The notes beneath the pieces were generated by a model. It saw only the letters and a list, made by a program, of their open reading frames with translations. It ran no database searches and was not told where the DNA came from. Of a stretch of 64,000 bases of DNA, positions 42,460 through 50,157 are shown one piece after another. Position numbers and translations under genes: made by a program. The DNA comes from Sphingosinicella sp. BN140058 (GTDB lineage Bacteria > Pseudomonadota > Alphaproteobacteria > Sphingomonadales > Sphingomonadaceae): NCBI RefSeq assembly GCF_004135585.1, contig NZ_CP035502.1:283486-347485 (forward strand). The letters run 5' to 3'. Each line of letters opens with the position of its first letter. Within the stretch, counting starts at the first letter, position 1.

Positions 42460-43115
42460 GGCATTTTGACCATCGTCGAGCGGACGTGGCGGCGGGCAAA
42501 GCCTTCAAGCTCGTCCGTCCACTTGACCTGTGAACGGAGCTCGGAGTCTTCGTCGTGGACGGTTCGGATGATCACGCCCAAGTTGTGCTTGATTAGGTGC
42601 GTGAGGCCGCGCTCCGCCGCAATAGCCGCGCAGACGAGGGCGCGGAGGCACTTTGCGCGGTCGATCTCCACCTGGCGGCCAGGCCGCGTGGCCCGGCCGA
42701 GGCGGTTTGCAAGATCGATGAGGCCTGCGCGCTGCGGCGGCACGATGTGTCGGCCGGCGTCGTCCTGCTTGTCAAAGATGTAGGGAGAGACGCCTTGGAT
42801 CTCGTCTGCTTCGATGAGCCCCATGAGGGCTGATTGGATCAAGGCGTTCGTGTTGTAGGTGAGCAGGGCTTCGATGCCTACGATTGCCGCATGCATGGCG
42901 CGAACTTGGTGGATCGTGCTGAGCCCGCTGATGTGCAGCTTGCCGCGGCCGGCATGCGTATTGTCATTCTCGCCCTCGAAAATGACAGTGATCTCGTGGA
43001 GCAGCTTACGCTCCGCGGATGTGAGATCGAGGGCATTGGTGCCGACTGGCACCCTCTTGATGGAACGGGGTGGGAGTTCCTCCCCGACGACTTCGGCAAG
43101 TACAACTTGAGACAT
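42456..43115 (-). CDS. Hypothetical protein
   Basis: A 219-residue protein; ATG at 43115 has GAGGGG upstream and was preferred over 43184. It contains an N-terminal MSQVVLAEVVGEELPPRSIK, a helical centre with AIVGIEALLTYNTNALIQSA, and a basic end (EGFARRHVRSTMVKMP). Its end overlaps the Rap1a-like gene by four bases. No family recognised. Confidence 0.6.
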   Translation of the reverse strand: MSQVVLAEVVGEELPPRSIKRVPVGTNALDLTSAERKLLHEITVIFEGENDNTHAGRGKLHISGLSTIHQVRAMHAAIVGIEALLTYNTNALIQSALMGLIEADEIQGVSPYIFDKQDDAGRHIVPPQRAGLIDLANRLGRATRPGRQVEIDRAKCLRALVCAAIAAERGLTHLIKHNLGVIIRTVHDEDSELRSQVKWTDELEGFARRHVRSTMVKMP

Positions 43116-43226
43116 AAACGCGATTCCCCTCGCATCCGCCGGGTGGCGGAAAACATCCTGAGGAACCCCATGCCCCCAGGTCACAAGCCCCGTCCCTGCG
43201 TCGGGGCGCTTGCTTTCGCCGCTCGA

Positions 43227-44339
43227 TCAGTGAGCGATCGAAACTGCCGTCCCTACGCGGCGGGCTGAGATCACGCGGGCAAACTCGTCGTTCACCGCTG
43301 CCGTGGTCAGGAATTGTAGACCTCTGCCCGTCCAACAGGAGTTGAGGCGTCGGGCCTCGGCGATCGCTGCTGCGTCGTCGTGGCTCGGCATCCTCAGCGG
43401 CCAAGGTAGGCCAGAAGATGTTTCCAGAAAGTTTCCAGAGATATGCGCTTCAATTTCCCTGCGCTCGGCAGCGTAAGTCTTGGCGGCTGCCAGGCGAAGT
43501 TCCTGATCTCGCGAGAGGAGATTCGGCGCCACGTCGGCGAGCCAGCCACCCTGGCGGAAGGAAAATCCGGTGGTGATCTCCATGTCGACAAGAAGGTGAA
43601 AAAGATCCTGATTTGCGGGCACGCTGGCGGCTATCTTTAAGTCCCGCAGACTGGCGATTACACAGTAGGCGCAGGACAATCTCGATGCGTTATAGCGCCT
43701 GTAGGCCTCGTGGAGCAGGAGAGCGTGCTGGGCATGGTAGGCGAAGACCTGGTCTGTCGTGATGTGGACCGCTGGATGCCAGAGAATGCCGTTCGTACCG
43801 GCCCGCTTCCGGTGGAGCTTTGTGTCGACTTTGGAGATCGGCGTGCGGGCGCGTTTGGCGCTCTCCTCGTGGCGAATGCCGAGGACGGAGACGATCGTCG
43901 CGCCAGGGTAGGTCGTGGAGAGATATTTGTGGAGGGTCTCTCTTTTCTGACCAGAGGTGCAAAATCTTTGAGCGGAGCTAGACCAGGGGCCGCGGAGCCG
44001 GCCGAGCTTCAGCTGTTGATAGAGCGCCCAGCCGTCTTCATAGCGCTGCTCCCATTGCGCCACCATGTCGCCGGCGGTGCGGCGGGTCACGACCAGCGGG
44101 AGCCCGATCTGTCTGGCCTGGGCCTCGATCGTGGACGGTGTCGATTTCCACTCAGCGCGACCTAGGTCTGCGTGTATTGCCAGGCGGCGCGATCGGTCGT
44201 GGCCGAGACGGTCGAGGATCGCGTTGGCCGCATGCGCGGCCATGGTGGAGTCTTTCCCGCCGCTGAGGTTAAGCGCGAAGATCGCCCCGGAGCGCGCTGC
44301 TGCTTCGATCCGGTCGTCGATAGCGAACTGATAGGTCAT
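43227..44339 (-). CDS. PP-loop ATPase of the PAPS-reductase family
   Basis: A 370-residue protein with the pyrophosphatase loop SGGKDST (26-32). It has the rest of a PAPS-reductase/DndC-type fold: LAIHADLGRAEWKSTP, RFCTSGQKRETLHKYLSTTY and CAYC, whose cysteines could hold a cofactor or zinc. Family members activate sulfate or add sulfur to nucleic acids; which reaction occurs here is unknown. The ATG overlaps the stop of the zinc-ribbon gene as ATGA, and a methyltransferase gene lies just upstream, so a DNA-modification role is a reasonable inference. Confidence 0.8.
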   Translation of the reverse strand: MTYQFAIDDRIEAAARSGAIFALNLSGGKDSTMAAHAANAILDRLGHDRSRRLAIHADLGRAEWKSTPSTIEAQARQIGLPLVVTRRTAGDMVAQWEQRYEDGWALYQQLKLGRLRGPWSSSAQRFCTSGQKRETLHKYLSTTYPGATIVSVLGIRHEESAKRARTPISKVDTKLHRKRAGTNGILWHPAVHITTDQVFAYHAQHALLLHEAYRRYNASRLSCAYCVIASLRDLKIAASVPANQDLFHLLVDMEITTGFSFRQGGWLADVAPNLLSRDQELRLAAAKTYAAERREIEAHISGNFLETSSGLPWPLRMPSHDDAAAIAEARRLNSCWTGRGLQFLTTAAVNDEFARVISARRVGTAVSIAH

Positions 44340-44575
44340 GAGGTGTGGTCGACGTCGGAGGGGGCGCGAAGGCGCTTCAAGCAGGCAGGACAGTTGATGT
44401 CCGACCTGGCGCCGACTTGCGACGGATGCATTGCCCACCCCGCCGATCGGCGCCGAGGCTCTCTTCCGCAAAGAGCGCTGCTTACGCCCGCGGGGACTGC
44501 GTGAAAAAGGCGACCCTTGTCGCGCTCAGCCTCGTTTCGGCAGGAGCCGAGGAGATAATATGCATTGATCGGCAT
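44336..44575 (-). CDS. Small zinc-binding protein coupled to the PP-loop gene
   Basis: A 79-residue protein. His25 and Cys36 (LFHAVPAGVSSALCG) with Cys62 and Cys65 (NCPACLKRL) form a likely zinc site. It lies ten bases after the methyltransferase gene and overlaps the PP-loop gene by ATGA, so all three should be made together. Function unknown; an accessory DNA- or RNA-binding role fits. Confidence 0.65.
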   Translation of the reverse strand: MPINAYYLLGSCRNEAERDKGRLFHAVPAGVSSALCGREPRRRSAGWAMHPSQVGARSDINCPACLKRLRAPSDVDHTS

Positions 44576-44584
44576 CGGGGTCGC

Positions 44585-45778
44585 TCAGGCGGCTGCGGGG
44601 AGGAGTTCGTCGGCAAAGCGTAGCTTGGCGCCCTCGACGTATTCGCGAAGCGCTTCCGTCGTGATCCATTTCCGTCCGAGGCTCTCAGCGGCGCGCGCGG
44701 TCGATCCAGAGCCGCCGAACGGGTCGAAGACGACCTCCTCCGGGCGGCTGAGGAACTTGATCAGCCGGGATGCGAGCTCGATCGGCATGCGTGCGGGGTG
44801 CGGCGGGAGGCCCGCGGCGCGGCACGAGCGTGTGTAGCTTTGGTCGCCTGAGTTTGCTATGGTGAAAAGGTTGGGTGCGATAGAGCCGCCGTTGTCGACT
44901 GAGAAGCTTCCTTCGCGGCAGGCGTGACCTGACGGCCGTTTGCTCCGGGCAGCGCCGCCTTTCGCAATGAGCTCGAGCATGCGATCGCTGTAGGGCTGGA
45001 GGATGTTCCGGTTGTCAGCATAGGGCCGGTCCTCCGGCGATAGCCACCACAGGGTCTCCACGGCAGACTTCAGTCGCACTCGTTCGACGCCTACCCAGCG
45101 GGAAGGCACTGGTAGAGCTGAGGTATTGTGCCAATGAAGCTTCTGGCAGAGGTGCAAGCCTAGGCGATCCTGCAGAGCAATGATGGCTCGCTCCTGGTAC
45201 AGGGAAACGGTAGGAGACTTCCGGATAAAGGCATCTCCCAAGTTGATGACAAGGGAGCCGTTGCTCTCCATTACCGGCATCAGACGTTCGATGATCGAGC
45301 AGAGCCAGTCTACATAATCTTGACCGACCTCGTTCCCGTACCGCTTCTTGGTGGTTAACGCGTAGGGCGGTGAAGTGAGCAGAAGTCGAACCGAGCCGTG
45401 ATCGATGACGCTGGCGGCCTCCTCGGCAAGTCCCCAGAGCGCGCAGCCGTTGGGGGTCAGGAAGACGGTGACCGGCCGCCCTGGGAAGGCGCGTGTCAGG
45501 TGTGCGCTGCCGGCATCAGTGAGGCGCCAGGCGTTGCCGTCGCGTTCCATGAGACCTGCAAGGCGGCTGTGCTGCTGCCCCCAGCGAACGCGATGACCGA
45601 GGAGATTGTGGTCCTGGCCGCCGATCTTGCCGCGCTGCGCACGCGCCGCCGCATCGAGTCCAAGCTCGTCGGCGACTTGTCGTTGTATTTCGGCAGTGGT
45701 CGCCGCGCCGCCGCAGCGGCGGACAGCGTCAAGGATCGGCAGAACAAGCTGCCGCTGTGAAGGGAGAGCCGTCATCAT
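44585..45778 (-). CDS. DNA methyltransferase, beta-class (N4/N6)
   Basis: A 397-residue protein with GAGGAAAA before ATG 45778. The first 95 residues form a winged-helix domain related to Mrr N-terminal regions (TTAEIQRQVADELG, then LMERDGNAWRLTDAG). The methyltransferase part has motif IV first (TSPPY, 135-139) and the SAM loop DPFGGSGST later, the beta-class order. TSPPY favours N4-cytosine, although N6-adenine is possible. No restriction enzyme is adjacent. It leads the module with the zinc-ribbon and PP-loop genes. Confidence 0.9.
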   Translation of the reverse strand: MMTALPSQRQLVLPILDAVRRCGGAATTAEIQRQVADELGLDAAARAQRGKIGGQDHNLLGHRVRWGQQHSRLAGLMERDGNAWRLTDAGSAHLTRAFPGRPVTVFLTPNGCALWGLAEEAASVIDHGSVRLLLTSPPYALTTKKRYGNEVGQDYVDWLCSIIERLMPVMESNGSLVINLGDAFIRKSPTVSLYQERAIIALQDRLGLHLCQKLHWHNTSALPVPSRWVGVERVRLKSAVETLWWLSPEDRPYADNRNILQPYSDRMLELIAKGGAARSKRPSGHACREGSFSVDNGGSIAPNLFTIANSGDQSYTRSCRAAGLPPHPARMPIELASRLIKFLSRPEEVVFDPFGGSGSTARAAESLGRKWITTEALREYVEGAKLRFADELLPAAA

Positions 45779-45873
45779 TTTTCCTCAGGCCCTGCAAGCC
45801 TGAGAGATGCTCATCTTGCAGTTCGGGGTTTGCCCGCCTGTTTGGTTTATAGTGGCGTTAAGGCGCGGAGAGG

Positions 45874-46179
45874 TCATGCTGCGAGCGGGTCGTGTTCACC
45901 GTCTTGTGCCGCGGCAACGATCATGAGCGCACGCCGGCAGACTTCTCGATAGCGCACGTTGGCGCGTGGGCTTGCGGCGTAAGTTTGGACGTGTTGCTTC
46001 GCCTTTTCGTCCGGGCAGTCGCGCCCGAAGTTGCCGGAGCAGGGGTCTTCGGCAATCGTGCAGGTCCCTGAGATCTCGTCGACATGGAGCTTCCAGCCGC
46101 GTTGCTCAGCCTGTTGCGCGTCAGACCCAACTTCCGTCCTTTGCTTCGGCGAGGACGTCGTCTTTGCCAGCGGGTGCAT
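45874..46179 (-). CDS. Hypothetical protein
   Basis: A 101-residue protein beginning MHPLAKTTSSPKQ. It contains GTCTIAEDPCSGNFGRDCPD, in which three cysteines could bind metal, and an Arg-rich helical end. Its start overlaps the end of the upstream 83-residue gene by 59 bases, so an unusual start or a later initiation is possible. No family recognised. Confidence 0.45.
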   Translation of the reverse strand: MHPLAKTTSSPKQRTEVGSDAQQAEQRGWKLHVDEISGTCTIAEDPCSGNFGRDCPDEKAKQHVQTYAASPRANVRYREVCRRALMIVAAAQDGEHDPLAA

Positions 46180-46372
46180 CAATGCCTAGGGCATTGAGAA
46201 GCGCGCGGATCTTTGAGGCAGGCTCATACTTGGCTTGCTCCTGCCCGCAGCCAAAGGCCGTTTCCTGATCTTCCCAGTCGCCCTCTCCTGGATCGAAAGC
46301 CGGGGCATGGGCAGCGAAGTCGATGAGCGCCCGCAAGGCGGGGTGACCGGAGTCTATGGAGAGCATCTGCAT
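46121..46372 (-). CDS. Small hypothetical protein
   Basis: An 83-residue acidic protein with ATG at 46372 and AAGGAAAG upstream. Its middle, FDPGEGDWEDQETAFGCGQE, is very acidic, and its end DDVLAEAKDGSWV lies within the next gene. Function unknown. Confidence 0.5.
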   Translation of the reverse strand: MQMLSIDSGHPALRALIDFAAHAPAFDPGEGDWEDQETAFGCGQEQAKYEPASKIRALLNALGIDAPAGKDDVLAEAKDGSWV

Positions 46373-46529
46373 ATCTTTCCTTCGCACGTGGAGTTCACCG
46401 AACTCAGCCCTCCTCGGCCGGGTCCGAGCTGGACGCGAGGTCGGCTGTGGGGCCGCTGGCGATGCAACCACTGGTGTCGACGGAGGCCCGCTCAGAGATC
46501 GTGCTAAGCAGGCTCAGGCGCTGTGGCGC

Positions 46530-47003
46530 TCAGGTCTTTGGCGCGCGGAGGGTCGGCATCGGAATGCGCTGGCAGTCCAATATGCTCTTGAAGCCAGTAT
46601 GTGGGCCGCCAAAGCCGCCGTCCCCATGGGGGCCAGCTGCGTAGTCAATGGTCAGCCGGCCCGAGCTGCGGTCGAGTGTAAATTGATACTCCGTGGTGTA
46701 TCCGCCCCCGCCGGCGAATGGCGCTGTTTCGGAGGCATGTATGGTCGCTTGATCGCTGGTTATCCGAGTGGTGCAGTTCTGGAGCATGCAGCGGTCGACC
46801 GCGGCTCCGTCGACGACTTGATCAATCCTCTGGTCGTGCTCGCGGAGGATGAAGGTGCGCCTTTCCTCCTCAGTACGCGAGCCACCGGCGGCGAGCTGGC
46901 TGGTGGTGCTTCCGCGACAGGCGATCGCGATTGGAGCACCTGACTGCTCCTGACAGCCGGACAGCATTGCAGAAGCGAGGAGGATCTGGGGAAAGCGGTT
47001 CAT
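46530..47003 (-). CDS. Lipoprotein of unknown function
   Basis: A 157-residue precursor whose first residues MNRFPQILLASAMLSGCQEQ form a signal peptide with the lipobox LSGC (Cys17). The ribosome site GAGGT lies upstream of ATG 47003. The mature protein is Gly/Thr-rich with two cysteine pairs (DRCMLQNCTTRI) and a beta-like YTTEYQFTLDRSSGRLTIDY. It is probably anchored in the outer membrane. Role unknown. Confidence 0.7.
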   Translation of the reverse strand: MNRFPQILLASAMLSGCQEQSGAPIAIACRGSTTSQLAAGGSRTEEERRTFILREHDQRIDQVVDGAAVDRCMLQNCTTRITSDQATIHASETAPFAGGGGYTTEYQFTLDRSSGRLTIDYAAGPHGDGGFGGPHTGFKSILDCQRIPMPTLRAPKT

Positions 47004-47054
47004 GCGACCTCATTGGGACCCGATAGATCGAGCGACGTCAAGCGCCCCGACGGA

Positions 47055-47384
47055 TCACCTCGCGAGCGCGGTGATCTCCGTAGTACGACCTGGTTCGAAG
47101 CCCTCGACAGCTGTGACCTTGAGCGTGTGCTCAGTGCGGACTTCGTCGTAGGTGAGCACGAGATCAAAGGAGCCGCCGTTCTCCGTGTCAATCCGGAGCC
47201 GTCCGCCATTGACCATGCCAAAGCGGGTGGGAACGCCGATCGCGGTGTCGTAGCTGGAGACTGACGGGTAGCGCCGGACAGTCTCGCGCACTTGTTCGCG
47301 TTCGTCGCAATTCATCAAGTTCCAGTGCGCTGACGGGTTGCGGTCTCGCATCCATTGAGGGCGGGGATCGGGCTCGTGTGCCAT
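47055..47384 (-). CDS. Hypothetical protein
   Basis: A 109-residue protein with ATG at 47384. It has a basic, aromatic N-terminus (RPQWMRDRNPSAHWNLMNCD) and a beta-rich end (GGSFDLVLTYDEVRTEHTLK). No family recognised. It precedes the lipoprotein gene by about 50 bases. Confidence 0.5.
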   Translation of the reverse strand: MAHEPDPRPQWMRDRNPSAHWNLMNCDEREQVRETVRRYPSVSSYDTAIGVPTRFGMVNGGRLRIDTENGGSFDLVLTYDEVRTEHTLKVTAVEGFEPGRTTEITALAR

Positions 47385-47453
47385 GTCTTCTTTCTTCGTA
47401 ACGGGTGCGGGGGAGTTCCGTCAGGAACGCAGAACTGGCTGCGACGGTGCTCT

Positions 47454-48344
47454 TTAGAACGGTGAGCTGGACTGGATGCTGGTCGGATCGACAGCGATCA
47501 CCATGCGGTCGGCGAGGCTCTCGTTGGCCAGCGCGGCCCCTATGATCTTGGCAGATCCAGCGGCGAGTCCCGGGAAGGCTTCCTTGCAGCGCGAGCGTGA
47601 CCAAGCGCTGCGGACCATGTCTTCCGGAGAAGCGCTGGCCCAAGGAGCCGGGCCGCCTTCGACTTGGTCGACCAGCGGCACGGTCAATCGCACCGTGTGG
47701 AGCCAGACGCCGGATACTCGTTCGCTGGCGAGCTCAAGCATGGTTTCCTCGACCGCATAACTGATCGAGAGGAAGTCTGCGTCGATCGACATGCTGAAGT
47801 CGCCGTCGATGCCGATATCGCCGTCGGCGAGCGGCTGGACGCCCATCGTGTAATAGAAGCGGGCGGCCGACGTCTCGAGCATCCGGACACCTGGAACGAG
47901 GTTGAACGCGGAGTCCAGCATCAGGCCGCCGGACGCAAGAGAGCGCGAGTTGCGGTTCTTGAGCATCAGGAAGACGGAAGCTTCAGGCTCGTTGCCGAAG
48001 CCGTCCGGGCCGCGGCGGGTGCTCAGCGTCACGTCGAACTCATGATCGCTGCCGATCGACTTCAGGATTTCGCGCGCGCCGAGGACGATCTCATTCTCGT
48101 GCCCCGAAAGCGAGGGATGTGCGCTGTCGTCCAGGACCTCTGGCGCAGGGCTGAGGCCAATCCAGCTGCCCGTGCGGGTCTTGCGGCATGCCATGACGCG
48201 CGCGCCTTCGTTGCCGAACTCGCCGTCCGCGACGATTGCTCGGATCAGACCGTCGGCGAGCGCCGGCTGGAGGGGGCAGATGCCGCGGACGAGGACCGTT
48301 TTGCCGGTCTGGAGATCTTCGACGGGGGTGCGCAGCCAGAGCAT
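47454..48344 (-). CDS. Hypothetical protein
   Basis: A 296-residue protein with ATG at 48344 and AAAGG about ten bases upstream; the frame further upstream is shadow. It is beta-rich and Ser/Asp-rich with a central LVPGVRMLETSAARFYYTMG and GVWLHTVRLTVPLVDQVEGG. The fold is unclear. It is part of the minus-strand backbone. Confidence 0.6.
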   Translation of the reverse strand: MLWLRTPVEDLQTGKTVLVRGICPLQPALADGLIRAIVADGEFGNEGARVMACRKTRTGSWIGLSPAPEVLDDSAHPSLSGHENEIVLGAREILKSIGSDHEFDVTLSTRRGPDGFGNEPEASVFLMLKNRNSRSLASGGLMLDSAFNLVPGVRMLETSAARFYYTMGVQPLADGDIGIDGDFSMSIDADFLSISYAVEETMLELASERVSGVWLHTVRLTVPLVDQVEGGPAPWASASPEDMVRSAWSRSRCKEAFPGLAAGSAKIIGAALANESLADRMVIAVDPTSIQSSSPF

Positions 48345-48418
48345 GGGTGGATGACCTTTGTTGAGAAGAAAGAAGGATGCGGAGCCGGGAGACGTCGCGG
48401 CCGGCGCCGGCGGCAGAG

Positions 48419-48628
48419 CTAGGGGCGGATGTAGACGCCGGTCGGCTCGCTCGGATGGTAGCCAGGGGAGGGAGCCCAGCCGTTCTGGCTGGCCCAGTCG
48501 AACAGGGCCACGCAATCTGCAAGGATGGGCGAAACCGGTGTTCTGCCGCCGTCGTCGCTGCGGGTGAAAAGGAAGGTGCCTGTCTGCCCCTCGTGCTCAC
48601 ATTGGATTGCCAAGATCGCTTTTGTCAT
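48419..48628 (-). CDS. Small hypothetical protein
   Basis: A 69-residue protein beginning MTKAILAIQCEHEGQTGTFL and ending in HPSEPTGVYIRP, with a Trp-rich centre (DWASQNGWAPSPGY). There is no strong ribosome site, but composition and position between same-strand genes are typical of the neighbours. Confidence 0.45.
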   Translation of the reverse strand: MTKAILAIQCEHEGQTGTFLFTRSDDGGRTPVSPILADCVALFDWASQNGWAPSPGYHPSEPTGVYIRP

Positions 48629-48672
48629 CGGGAATCGTTTCTCGTTTGAGGCTGGAGTGGCGACCGGAAGGG

Positions 48673-49020
48673 TTAGCTCCGGGCGGCGCGGCGCAGCAGC
48701 GTGTAGGAATCGTCGTCAGCTTCGTCCGCGAGCATTTGGACCAGAAAGCCGGCAGCTTCGTAGCGACTGACGATGTTCTCCTGGACCGGATATGCCGTCG
48801 CGTCGATCGAGAGGCCGTTTGCATCAGCGTGCAGCGTCAGGAGACGCAAGGCGCGACGGATGAGGTCGTCGTTATCGCCAGAGACGTCGAGGTTGCGGAC
48901 GGTCAGAGTGGCTCCGCTGCGGGTGAGATCAATCTCGACCCCGAGCGCCTGGATCTGGCGCGTGAGAACATCCGTCGGCTGGGCGGTGATCGGAGCGGTG
49001 ATGTAAGCCGGAAGGGGCAT
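48673..49020 (-). CDS. Hypothetical protein
   Basis: A 115-residue protein with ATG at 49020 and AAGGA upstream. It starts with MPLPAYITAPITAQPTDVLT, has beta stretches (SGATLTVRNLDVSGDND) and a helical end rich in Asp/Arg. No family recognised. Confidence 0.5.
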   Translation of the reverse strand: MPLPAYITAPITAQPTDVLTRQIQALGVEIDLTRSGATLTVRNLDVSGDNDDLIRRALRLLTLHADANGLSIDATAYPVQENIVSRYEAAGFLVQMLADEADDDSYTLLRRAARS

Positions 49021-49116
49021 GCGCGGTCCTTGTCGTGGAAAGGGGGTGCTGCGGCGGGGCGGGCGCCTGGGTGTTGAAGCCATGGCAGCAGGTCTGAAGT
49101 GGTAAGCGGAGAGTTG

Positions 49117-49404
49117 CTACTGAACCGTCGGCTGCTGCTCGACGTCGAATGCCCCGCTGGCGTCGGCAACGGCGGCGAGCACGTCTTGAGCCGTAATCAT
49201 TGCCTGCGGTTCGCCAAGGGCGGACGAACGTGCGACGCGCCGATGACCGAACGTGTAGATGAGGCAGTCTCGCTCGTGCATCTGCCGGCCGACCACGTCG
49301 ATTTGGTCCAGTTGACGAATGAGGGCATCGGCTTCCAGCGGGGCGGGGGCCGACGCCTCTCCCATCTCTCTCTTCAGACCGGCAATGGTCGCTGAAAGCG
49401 TCAA
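49117..49404 (-). CDS. Hypothetical protein, TTG start
   Basis: A 95-residue protein starting with TTG at 49404, eight bases after GAGG. The N-terminal 50 residues form a long helix that could be a coiled coil (IAGLKREMGEASAP, ADALIRQLDQIDVVGRQMHE). Function unknown. Confidence 0.5.
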   Translation of the reverse strand: MTLSATIAGLKREMGEASAPAPLEADALIRQLDQIDVVGRQMHERDCLIYTFGHRRVARSSALGEPQAMITAQDVLAAVADASGAFDVEQQPTVQ

Positions 49405-49571
49405 GGGCGTTTCCTCTAGGTGATCTTCTCACCCGAAAGGCCCAAACCCTCTTCTACCCCGCTGCCTGGGGCGTCTTCCGGTTCAACGGAAGCGGATCAT
49501 CGCCGCGGCTACCACATCCCGATCACTGCCCACGTCCTGTTGGGACAGCGTCGATCGGAGCTCCGGACAAA

Positions 49572-50105
49572 TTAGGGTTCTTTGTTTTGACGATCGTACT
49601 CGATGAGAGCTTCGATCCCGTCCCGCCCTTCTGCGCGAGCCCGCTGGTAGGCCATGATGGCACCGGTCCCACCGCGACCTTCGTCGAGGATCAGTCCGGC
49701 TGCGCGCTGCCGTTGCTCGGGCGTACCGCCGACGACGAGTTCGTCGCCGGATCCCAGCCAATCGGCCAAGGCGGCGGCGTCGGTGAGGTCCGATAAGATC
49801 CAGCCGCGCAAGATCTGATCGTAGGAGACCGTTCCCACTCTCTGGACGTCGGAATCCTGCACGGCAGCCAGCGCTACCGTGGGAGCGCGGTCAGACAGTC
49901 GTCCGGCAGCGATCGCGAGCTTCTCCGCGAAGGGCATGTCCTTATTATGCTGGTAGATGCCGCCCTCGTAGTAGACGACGAGATAACCCTCGCGTGGGGC
50001 GCCTACGATTGCGGACCCCTTCTTCACGGCGGCAAGGGCGGGTGTGGCGGCCGGAATGTAGAGCCCCATTTCCGGGACCTCGGGCTGGTAGCGTCGAACG
50101 GACAT
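49572..50105 (-). CDS. Hypothetical protein
   Basis: A 177-residue protein with a strong GGAGAGG site before ATG 50105. It begins with a basic aromatic arm and has VVYYEGGIYQHNKDMPFAEK and several Ala-rich helices. It sits directly after the large methyltransferase-helicase gene in transcription order, with about 50 bases between, and may be co-transcribed. Function unknown. Confidence 0.6.
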   Translation of the reverse strand: MSVRRYQPEVPEMGLYIPAATPALAAVKKGSAIVGAPREGYLVVYYEGGIYQHNKDMPFAEKLAIAAGRLSDRAPTVALAAVQDSDVQRVGTVSYDQILRGWILSDLTDAAALADWLGSGDELVVGGTPEQRQRAAGLILDEGRGGTGAIMAYQRARAEGRDGIEALIEYDRQNKEP

Positions 50106-50157
50106 TTCCTCTCCTTATCGTGATCCGCTTAGATCTGGAATCTCGGGGAATTTGTGA

